64,000 nucleotides of DNA from Bacteroidales bacterium (GTDB lineage: Bacteria; Bacteroidota; Bacteroidia; Bacteroidales; UBA932). Of this stretch, positions 1 through 6,779 are shown in pieces (the stretch's first letter is position 1; each line of letters opens with the position of its first letter). Below the pieces are notes generated by a model, which saw only the letters and a program-made list of their open reading frames with translations, did no database searches and had not been told where the DNA came from. The DNA lies in contig SUYX01000008.1 of assembly GCA_015060225.1 (NCBI GenBank), positions 1-64,000 on the forward strand. Direction: 5' to 3'. Made by a program: the position numbers and the translations under genes.

Positions 1-2
1 TG

Positions 3-986
3 GGTGGTGGTAAAGGTGGTTCAGATTTCGATCCAGTAGGAAAATCTGACGCTGAGATCATGCGTTTCTGCCAGGCATTCATGCTTGAGTTGTGGCACAA
101 CATCGGTCCTGATCAGGACGTTCCTGCGGGTGACGTAGGTGTTGGCGGACGTGAGATCGGTTACATGTTCGGTATGTACACCAAACTTGCAAGAGAGTAT
201 AATACAGGTGTTCTTACAGGTAAAGGCGCTTGTTGGGGTGGTTCAATCCTTCGTCCAGAGGCTACAGGTTTCGGTGCACTTTACTTCACTGAGCACGTTC
301 TTGCAAAAGCAGGTAAAGATATTAAAGGTAAAACTGTTGCCCTTTCAGGCTTCGGTAACGTTGCTTGGGGTGCTGCAACCAAAGCTACTGAGCTAGGTGC
401 TAAAGTTGTTGCTATCTCTGGTCCGGACGGTGTTTGCGAGATTCCAGACGGTATCACCAAAGAGATGATTGACTACATGCTTGTTATGCGTTCATCAAAC
501 CGCAACAAAGTTGAGGATATGGCTACCCAGTTCCCTGGTGCTGCCAAATTTACTGCAGGCAAGAAAGCATGGAGCGTAAAATGTGATATCGCTCTTCCTT
601 GTGCATTCCAGAACGAGTTGAACGGTGACGATGCTAAAGAGCTTCTTGCTAACGGTACTTGGTGCTGCTGTGAGGTTTCTAACATGGGTTGTACTCCTGA
701 GGCTATCAAGGCTTTCCAGGATGCCAAGATTCTATTTGCCCCTGGTAAGGCAGTTAACGCAGGTGGTGTAGCAACTTCAGGTCTTGAGATGACTCAGAAC
801 GCTACTCATATCAGCTGGTCTGGTGCTGAGGTTGACGCTAAACTTCACTACATCATGCAGAGCATCCACGAGGCTTGCGTTAAATTCGGTCAGCTTCCTG
901 ACGGTAGAGTAGACTATGTGAAAGGTGCAAACATTGCAGGTTTCATGAAAGTTGCTCAGGCTATGTTGGAGCAGGGTATTATCTAA
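3..986 (+). CDS. gdhA: NADP-type glutamate dehydrogenase, 3' part
   Basis: The open frame runs in from the left edge, so the N-terminus is missing and the ATG at 60 is internal. Glutamate dehydrogenase reversibly converts 2-oxoglutarate, ammonia and NAD(P)H to glutamate and is a main ammonia-assimilation route in Bacteroidales. The visible part starts in the conserved GGGKGGSDFDP segment. It continues through GACWGGSILRPEATGFG and the Rossmann-fold stretch GFGNVAWG, and ends with the family's usual C-terminus. Codon use is strongly biased (CTT, GGT, AAC, GAG), as expected for a highly expressed gene. A strong hairpin with a T-run follows directly. The NADP preference is inferred from family resemblance. 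Confidence 0.95.
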   Translation, partial: GGGKGGSDFDPVGKSDAEIMRFCQAFMLELWHNIGPDQDVPAGDVGVGGREIGYMFGMYTKLAREYNTGVLTGKGACWGGSILRPEATGFGALYFTEHVLAKAGKDIKGKTVALSGFGNVAWGAATKATELGAKVVAISGPDGVCEIPDGITKEMIDYMLVMRSSNRNKVEDMATQFPGAAKFTAGKKAWSVKCDIALPCAFQNELNGDDAKELLANGTWCCCEVSNMGCTPEAIKAFQDAKILFAPGKAVNAGGVATSGLEMTQNATHISWSGAEVDAKLHYIMQSIHEACVKFGQLPDGRVDYVKGANIAGFMKVAQAMLEQGII

Positions 987-1014
987 TAATATCTCTACAT
1001 TCCATAAAGATTTT

Positions 1015-1043
1015 GGGGTGGCTAGTGCCACCCCATTTTTTTT
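1015..1043 (+). terminator. Intrinsic terminator of gdhA
   Basis: An 8-bp perfect stem (GGGGTGGC/GCCACCCC) with a TAGT loop is followed by a T-rich run, 29 nt after the gdhA stop. The complementary strand of this hairpin encodes the last codons of the convergent recombinase gene, so the element is both a terminator and coding sequence. Confidence 0.9.
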
Positions 1044-1621
1044 ATGTAATTTGAAGCCGTTGAACGGCTTACCTTCATTCTTCTTGCAATATTGGATATG
1101 GTATATCCTTCATTAAGCATTTCTTTAATTTTATTTTCTTTCCCTGTCAATTTCAATTTAAGGGATCTGCTTCCTTTAGGTCTTCCAAGGATTATTCCTT
1201 CCTTCTTTTTCCGGGCAAGGGCTTCCTTGGTCCTTTGGGAAATAAGGTTCCTCTCAATCTCGGCACTCAATCCAAATGCAAATGCAAGAACTTTTGAGTT
1301 AATGTCATTTCCAAGCCTGTAGTTGTCTTTAATTGTCCATACTTGAATATCTTTTTCCATGCAGACATTCAGTATAGACATAATCATCATCAGATTTCTT
1401 CCCAGACGTGATATTTCCGAGCAGATCAATATATCCTCTTTGGATAATTTTCTTAGAAGCAAGCCGAGTTTCCTTTTCTCAACTGCCATGTTTCCGGAAA
1501 TTGTCTCTTCAATCCATTTGTCGATTTTAATATTGAGAACTTTGCAGAAATTGTTTATTTCGAATCTCTGGTTTTCCACGGTCTGCTTGTCCGTGCTTAC
1601 TCTAATGTAACCATAAATCAT
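1022..1621 (-). CDS. Serine site-specific recombinase, Mpi-like DNA invertase
   Basis: This 199-aa protein has the small serine resolvase/invertase layout. The N-terminal catalytic domain begins MIYGYIRVSTDKQ (nucleophile Ser in RVST). The conserved SRLGRN motif lies near residue 90. The long E helix (AEIERNLISQRTKEAL) leads to GRPKG and a C-terminal helix-turn-helix (YTISNIARRMKVSRSTASNYIKK). The family makes double-strand cuts at short inverted sites and inverts or resolves DNA. In Bacteroides fragilis the related Mpi flips many promoters, so a phase-variation role is likely by homology. The final codons (MGWH and stop) lie in the gdhA terminator hairpin. No inverted sites are obvious next to the gene, so its targets may be elsewhere. 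Confidence 0.9.
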   Translation of the reverse strand: MIYGYIRVSTDKQTVENQRFEINNFCKVLNIKIDKWIEETISGNMAVEKRKLGLLLRKLSKEDILICSEISRLGRNLMMIMSILNVCMEKDIQVWTIKDNYRLGNDINSKVLAFAFGLSAEIERNLISQRTKEALARKKKEGIILGRPKGSRSLKLKLTGKENKIKEMLNEGYTISNIARRMKVSRSTASNYIKKMGWH

Positions 1622-1660
1622 AATAATATTTTTAGGGGTTCGGGGGTAAATATATCAAAA

Positions 1661-1720
1661 AATTATCATAAGTCTGATTACTACTTCCTAAGAGAAATTC
1701 TAATTATTTAATTATCATAA
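1661..1720. repeat. 11-bp direct repeat upstream of the recombinase
   Basis: AATTATCATAA occurs at 1661-1671 and again at 1710-1720 in the AT-rich gap between the recombinase start and the M64 operon terminator. It could be a regulator site or chance in AT-rich DNA. Nothing else gene-like is visible in 1622-1753. Confidence 0.4.
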
Positions 1721-1753
1721 CAAAAAAAATTATAAATTCGCAATAGGGGAGCA

Positions 1754-1791
1754 ATAAAAAAGAAGGTGACAAATAAGCAGCTGCCACCTTC
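1754..1791 (-). terminator. Intrinsic terminator of the M64 peptidase gene
   Basis: Read on the minus strand, GAAGGTG and CACCTTC form a 7-bp stem with a 16-nt loop, followed by a T-rich run. It lies 22 nt past the peptidase stop codon. Confidence 0.8.
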
Positions 1792-1813
1792 ATTTCCTTG
1801 TAAATGATTACAT

Positions 1814-3700
1814 TCAATCTATAACAAACACAGGAGGAGCAAGTGGAACAAACTTCTCACCAGAAGATTTTGTCTGACCGGTATTGTCAGTCTTCTGTAC
1901 ATCATTTGCAATAAACTTCTCCAAAGTAAACTCCTCACCTGCTATTGACATAATCCTTTTTACAATCAGATAACGGCTGATAGAATCAAAATAAAGTCTG
2001 TTGTCATTCATGCAACTTATGCTCTCTGAACGCCACACACCTCTCTGGTATAACCATCCTCCTTCATACATTGATACATGTCCATATCCCTGCTGGCCCA
2101 ACAGCATACTCCATGGAGTCTCTTCCATGCTACTTGTCAATGACATGTTCAATCCTGCACCATATCCCTGCCATGCCGCATAAGAAGCCAGGGTCTCCGC
2201 CGACGGAGCAGAATCACTTGTAACATACTCGTCTACAAGTCTTCCAAATCCGTGACCACCCATCTCGTGAGTCAAGGTAGAGATAAGCTGCTGGTCACTC
2301 CTCTGCAAAGGAACCATTGAGATACTTTCACCATTTGAGGTCATAAGACAGGTACCGGCATATATAGGCTCATTTATAATCACACATACAGCACATTTGT
2401 ACAAATCCGAGGATGTAATCCCCGGTATCTTCTGTACCCAGTTGTTCACTTTATCATAATTGCACGAAATTCCCGTACTTCCTCCACCCTCACATACTGC
2501 AGAGAATGCTGTACTCCTCTGTTTCTTGTCAGCAGTAATGGTAGTACCTGATTCCTGAGAATAGGCGGCAATCTTGTAAACGGTAAAGTACTCCCTGTAT
2601 GTTTTGTACGGCTCTGCCGAAAAGAGACCTTCAATAGCCCAATCAACTTTTGTGTCAAAATGTCCACCCCTCTCATAGTCACCTTTTACAAAACCGTCAC
2701 CTGTGAATATCAATTTTACAGGATTTGGTTTTGTACTCTCCTGATATACAACCCACTCTCCATCAGCATAAAGGCTTGTAGAGGCTGTTGTAAATGAAAT
2801 CACATCAGATTCAGAAGTCTCACCAACCCCATCATCAGCTTTCAATTTTGCATAATATTTGGTGTTTATATCCAAATCTTCAGGCAAAGAATATGATCTC
2901 ACATGCCATATAGGACCGTACTCATCAAACTGGGCTCCATCTTTTGAAAGATAAAGATGATAAGTCAAAGTGTCACCATCCGCATCCTTGCAGTTCCATG
3001 CAAACTTAACATTGGAATATACATTCTCAGCACCATTTACAGGTGATGTAAACTCAGGTTTGGCAGGTGCTGTATTAGGTCCGGGTTCCTGCTCAATATA
3101 AAGAGTCTTGAAAATTCCAAAATAAGAGAACTTAAGTGGAATCTTCACATATTTATTATTTGGATTTGCTGTAACGACAGCAGAAATTGTAGCATTGCCC
3201 GTACCTGAAGTCTGCGATAAAGTAACTCTTGAGGTCTCAACAGATTCCTCAATCTTCCATGAGGTGTTTGAAGTAATGTTGATTGATACGGTCTCACCCT
3301 CTGCCTTTACCTTTACAGGATCAGGCGAGAATGTCAATTGCACAGGTACCTGCTTTACAATAAATGAAGCAGCAAGAGAGGCATCAGCATCAGCCTTTAA
3401 AGTAACTGTAGCACTCCTTTCGGCTCCGGAAATGTTGGCATCGGCCTTTACTTGCATCTGGAGACTCGAACTTCCTTTTTTCGGAGAAATCTGCAACCAG
3501 CTTCCATTAGTTACAGAAGCTGTCCATCCAATATTGGCAGTTACATCTACTGTCACTGCAGCCCCATCGGAACCCAATTCAACAGAAGACTGTGACACAA
3601 TGAGTTCCTTTGCAGGATCCTTTTCACAACCTGTCAGTGAGACAATCAGCAACAACAATATTGCATAAAGCCCACTCAATCTAAGAACACTTGTTTTCAT
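1814..3700 (-). CDS. M64-type metallopeptidase lipoprotein with BACON domains
   Basis: A 628-aa lipoprotein with signal peptide and lipobox ending LTGC, then acidic residues that suggest surface export. Two BACON-type immunoglobulin-like domains follow (about residues 30-115 and 120-200; for example NIGWTASVTNGSWLQISP and NTSWKIEES). A fibronectin-III-like domain covers about 210-300. The C-terminal half resembles family M64 (IgA peptidase-like), with the zinc motif HEMGGHGFGRLVDEY. This fits a surface enzyme that cuts host or dietary glycoproteins, with BACON domains as adhesion modules. It is the last gene of the left operon, 4 nt after the unknown secreted protein. The motif has three rather than two residues between Glu and the second His compared with plain HExxH. 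The exact substrate is unknown. Confidence 0.85.
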   Translation of the reverse strand: MKTSVLRLSGLYAILLLLIVSLTGCEKDPAKELIVSQSSVELGSDGAAVTVDVTANIGWTASVTNGSWLQISPKKGSSSLQMQVKADANISGAERSATVTLKADADASLAASFIVKQVPVQLTFSPDPVKVKAEGETVSINITSNTSWKIEESVETSRVTLSQTSGTGNATISAVVTANPNNKYVKIPLKFSYFGIFKTLYIEQEPGPNTAPAKPEFTSPVNGAENVYSNVKFAWNCKDADGDTLTYHLYLSKDGAQFDEYGPIWHVRSYSLPEDLDINTKYYAKLKADDGVGETSESDVISFTTASTSLYADGEWVVYQESTKPNPVKLIFTGDGFVKGDYERGGHFDTKVDWAIEGLFSAEPYKTYREYFTVYKIAAYSQESGTTITADKKQRSTAFSAVCEGGGSTGISCNYDKVNNWVQKIPGITSSDLYKCAVCVIINEPIYAGTCLMTSNGESISMVPLQRSDQQLISTLTHEMGGHGFGRLVDEYVTSDSAPSAETLASYAAWQGYGAGLNMSLTSSMEETPWSMLLGQQGYGHVSMYEGGWLYQRGVWRSESISCMNDNRLYFDSISRYLIVKRIMSIAGEEFTLEKFIANDVQKTDNTGQTKSSGEKFVPLAPPVFVID

Positions 3701-3704
3701 AATA

Positions 3705-4373
3705 CTATCCGTTTATATAATCAACAATTTTCAAAAGGCTGGCGGGAGATTTCCATGAAATCTTATTCTGCTTGAGAAATGCTTTAAATCCCGATTTTTT
3801 ATCGGAAGGCAAAAGTAACTCAAGATTTTTTCTGTTTGCAGGATAAACATTCCCTTTTGTTACAATATAATACTCCTTCTCTACAGGGAGCAATACACCA
3901 AGATCCTTCTCATTCTTAAGATTCATATGATTTGTACTTGCCGATGGGCCTGAACCTTCTATAGAAGAAAGTCTGTTGACTGCCACAGAATTTGCAGAAG
4001 ATCCATATGCCGCCCCCCCCTGTGAATTCAATGCTGCCATATCAACAACCGTCACCTCACCTACAAAACCTTTATCATTAGCCGCAACTGCCTTCATCAT
4101 AAGCCCCTGTTTGGAGTAAAAAGAATCATTACCTATACTTACCAAAAGAATATCGGCAGATTTTGCCTCCATTATATCCTCTCCTTCCAAGTAATGGAAT
4201 TTGCTGTTCAGAATATGGATATTCACCTTGCACTCCCTCTTGCTTCCATCTTTGAAGAACACGGTAGCATCCTGAAAATCATTATAAAGATATGGCCATG
4301 TAGATGTCGGTTCCTGCGCTGCAAGCACATCACAAACAAACATGATAATAAATAAACTTAAAACCTTTCTCAT
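3705..4373 (-). CDS. Secreted protein of unknown function, partner of the M64 gene
   Basis: A 222-aa protein with a clear N-terminal signal peptide (cleavage likely after VLAAQ). I do not recognise a named domain. The N-terminal half looks beta-rich (DATVFFKDGSKRECKV, then HYLEGEDIMEAKSADILLVSI), resembling small periplasmic beta-sandwich or SPOC-like modules of Bacteroidota. A Ser/Gly/Asn-rich linker (about 115-150) leads to a short C-terminal domain. It sits 4 nt upstream of the M64 peptidase, so the two are very probably co-translated and functionally linked, perhaps as chaperone, inhibitor or complex subunit. That role is inference from position only. Confidence 0.75.
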   Translation of the reverse strand: MRKVLSLFIIMFVCDVLAAQEPTSTWPYLYNDFQDATVFFKDGSKRECKVNIHILNSKFHYLEGEDIMEAKSADILLVSIGNDSFYSKQGLMMKAVAANDKGFVGEVTVVDMAALNSQGGAAYGSSANSVAVNRLSSIEGSGPSASTNHMNLKNEKDLGVLLPVEKEYYIVTKGNVYPANRKNLELLLPSDKKSGFKAFLKQNKISWKSPASLLKIVDYING

Positions 4374-4420
4374 AGCATGTCAAATTAATAATTGTTTGTA
4401 AATGCACACATATATTACAA

Positions 4421-4448
4421 AATAAGCCTACCCGCAAGTAGGCTTATT
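4421..4448 (-). terminator. Hairpin terminator after the left SusCD-lipoprotein genes
   Basis: An 11-bp perfect stem (AATAAGCCTAC/GTAGGCTTATT) with a 6-nt loop and short T-run on the minus strand. It lies 21 nt beyond the lipoprotein stop. It would separate susC-susD-lipoprotein from the downstream unknown gene and M64 peptidase, or make their expression depend on partial read-through. I see no consensus promoter between this hairpin and the next gene. Confidence 0.8.
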
Positions 4449-4468
4449 GTAAACAAAGTAAATGACAA

Positions 4469-5332
4469 TTAGTCTTTAACCATAGTCCAGTCTGGCAACA
4501 GAACATTAATGCTGCCGGCACCGGCAATGTAAGCCCAAACTCCATAATCCACAGCAAGGTTCTTACCGCCATCCTTAATGGTAATAGTCCAGTTACCTTC
4601 ACCTGCACTATATCCGTTAAGCGCTGCATCAACACCCATAAACTCAACACTGGTTGTACCGCCATACTTGTACTCACTCATCTGTCCGAAAGGAACAGTG
4701 ATGGTAGTCACATCTTTATCAACGTTACCATATACAAGCATGTCATCACCAGCCCAAGATGCATCACCAAGGAAGTTGTCAATCCAAACCTTATAAGGGT
4801 CTGAAGGATCCTTCTTGAATGTAACTGTAAATTTGCTTGGACCGTTGAAGTAGCTTACAGCAGTAGCTGTATAAGTACCCAAAATTGATGTTAGAGGATG
4901 GTCAAGGTCATTAATTGTTATTGAACAAACATTCTCTGAACCAACTTTTACATCACCAGGATTTCCAATCTTCAACTGGAAAGAGATGTCACCTGAAAAC
5001 ACCCCAGGATTATCAATAATTTTTACAACAACATTCTGAGTAGGATTTCCCTCTGAGAAAGATAGAGAAGTTGTCTCAAGAACATAGTTGACACCAGCTT
5101 TAGCTGTGCCGTCAACAGCCTCTACAGAAACAGTAGCAGAAAGTCCGCTTAGAGAAGTCAAAGTAACAGGAACATTAATTGTACCTGCATTCTCAGCTGC
5201 AGATGCAGAGCCGCTGCCAAAAGCAACGAAAGCATCACTGTCATTGAACTTAGGCATCTCATTGATTTCACATGAAGCGAATAGAAATGCTCCTAAGGTC
5301 AAAGCGCTCAAATATTTGAATATCTTTTTCAT
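4469..5332 (-). CDS. SusE/F-position surface lipoprotein with Calx-beta-like domain
   Basis: A 287-aa lipoprotein (lipobox LFASC followed by EINE). Residues about 30-145 read as a Calx-beta domain: GTINVPVTL, DGTAKAGVNYVLE and SLSFSEGNPTQNVVVKI give the usual alternation ending in INDLD. The C-terminal part (about 150-287) is beta-rich and resembles the C-terminal region of the lipoprotein at 15015-15881. It is the third gene after susC and susD in the left operon, the place normally held by surface ligand-binding lipoproteins. The likely role is substrate capture at the cell surface. Ligand unknown. Confidence 0.8.
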   Translation of the reverse strand: MKKIFKYLSALTLGAFLFASCEINEMPKFNDSDAFVAFGSGSASAAENAGTINVPVTLTSLSGLSATVSVEAVDGTAKAGVNYVLETTSLSFSEGNPTQNVVVKIIDNPGVFSGDISFQLKIGNPGDVKVGSENVCSITINDLDHPLTSILGTYTATAVSYFNGPSKFTVTFKKDPSDPYKVWIDNFLGDASWAGDDMLVYGNVDKDVTTITVPFGQMSEYKYGGTTSVEFMGVDAALNGYSAGEGNWTITIKDGGKNLAVDYGVWAYIAGAGSINVLLPDWTMVKD

Positions 5333-5347
5333 ATTATATGAATCTTT

Positions 5348-6760
5348 TTAGTTATAACCCTCATTCTGTACCAAATTCTCATTAACGTCCATCTCACGTT
5401 TAGGAATTGGAAGAGCAAACATGTAGCTGTGGGCAGCAACATTCTGGTTTGTAGGATCACCTACATAGTCAACTCTGGTAATACCTTTACCCCAACGTGA
5501 AAGGTCGAACCACAAGTGTCCCTCCCATGCAAGCTCTTTTCTTCTCTCATTGTAAACATCCTCTTTACCTGCAGATGTGTATAGGGTTGCATTTCTTGCC
5601 TCGGCAATCTTGTTAAGATCTGCCACTGCATCACCTGATGCACCGTTTACGATAGCCTCTGCCCTGTTCAAATACATCTCAGAAAGACGAAGAACTACAG
5701 TATTGTTTGCATCTGGAGTACCTACACCTTTTCCTGCATACTTGATTGTCCAGTACAAGTGGTCATATCCGTCAGCTTTCTGCCACTGGTTTCTTACATC
5801 ATCATCCTCATAAAGGTTTACAAGATCTGTACTTACAGCACAGTCAGCATAACCTTCAGGACTTGACATCCACATAGGAGACTCCCAATATGCATCATAG
5901 GCATTGGTCTGTGCACCGAACACCTCAAAAATAACCTCTGAAGTACCTACATTAGCCTTCCAAGCACTTGCATACTCAGCTGCAGTCCACAACTCGAATG
6001 CTGGGTTGTTGATAACCTTAGTTGCATACTCAGCAGCCTTGTTCCAATTCTCCATATATAGGTATACCCTTGAAAGCAAAGCCTGTACAGCAGGTTTGGT
6101 AACAGCTGCCTTATAATCTGAGATACCGTCTCTCTTATAGTCATCAGACATGATTGACTCAGCCTCAGTAAGGTCAGTAACAATCTGGTCATATACCTCT
6201 GCTACTGTATTTCTTGCAGGTTTGCCAGCAGGATCTGTTGACAATACTACAGGTACACCGTTGCCGTTTGGCTGGTAACCGTAAGGCTGTGCATATAATC
6301 TTACCATATCAAAGTGAGACAAAGCTCTAAGGAACAAAGCCTCAGCTTTAAGGTTGTTAATATCCTGAGCAGATACTTCACCACCCTCTTTACCCTCAAG
6401 ATTGGCAAGAACATTATTGGCTGCTGAAATCACAAAATAGCCGTAACCCCACAAACCTGAAGTTGCACTTGGGTTGTAGCTGATATTATAAGAACCGGAA
6501 TAACGGCCGGAATCAAAATCGCCTTCGGTAGGTTTTTTACCGTTACCTGAACGCATCTCTGCCTCAAAAACAAAGCCAGGACCATACCAAGTGCTGCTTA
6601 CCAATGGGCTATAAGCACCAGCGATAGAAGAGTTCAATCCATCAAAAGTAGAGAGAGTAATCTCTGTACTCTGAGTTAACTTAGGCTCCTTAACCAGAAA
6701 GTCTGAACAACTGGTGGCAAAAAGAGCAACTGTAATTGATAATATTAGTAATTTTTTCAT
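5348..6760 (-). CDS. SusD-family outer-membrane lipoprotein (left operon)
   Basis: A 470-aa protein with lipoprotein signal (LFATSC, then SDFLVKEP). The SusD/RagB fold is visible from the TPR-like stretch LKAEALFLRALSHFDMVRLYAQPYG and the C-terminal region RRKELAWEGHLWFDLSRWGKG, both typical. SusD proteins cap the SusC channel like a lid and bind the oligosaccharide or peptide substrate outside the cell. It starts 19 nt after the susC stop and is followed 15 nt later by the lipoprotein gene, so the three form one unit. Length and motifs are normal for the family. Substrate class cannot be told from sequence; the M64 neighbour hints at peptides or glycopeptides. Confidence 0.93.
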   Translation of the reverse strand: MKKLLILSITVALFATSCSDFLVKEPKLTQSTEITLSTFDGLNSSIAGAYSPLVSSTWYGPGFVFEAEMRSGNGKKPTEGDFDSGRYSGSYNISYNPSATSGLWGYGYFVISAANNVLANLEGKEGGEVSAQDINNLKAEALFLRALSHFDMVRLYAQPYGYQPNGNGVPVVLSTDPAGKPARNTVAEVYDQIVTDLTEAESIMSDDYKRDGISDYKAAVTKPAVQALLSRVYLYMENWNKAAEYATKVINNPAFELWTAAEYASAWKANVGTSEVIFEVFGAQTNAYDAYWESPMWMSSPEGYADCAVSTDLVNLYEDDDVRNQWQKADGYDHLYWTIKYAGKGVGTPDANNTVVLRLSEMYLNRAEAIVNGASGDAVADLNKIAEARNATLYTSAGKEDVYNERRKELAWEGHLWFDLSRWGKGITRVDYVGDPTNQNVAAHSYMFALPIPKREMDVNENLVQNEGYN

Positions 6761-6779
6761 CTTCTACTCATTTTAAAAA

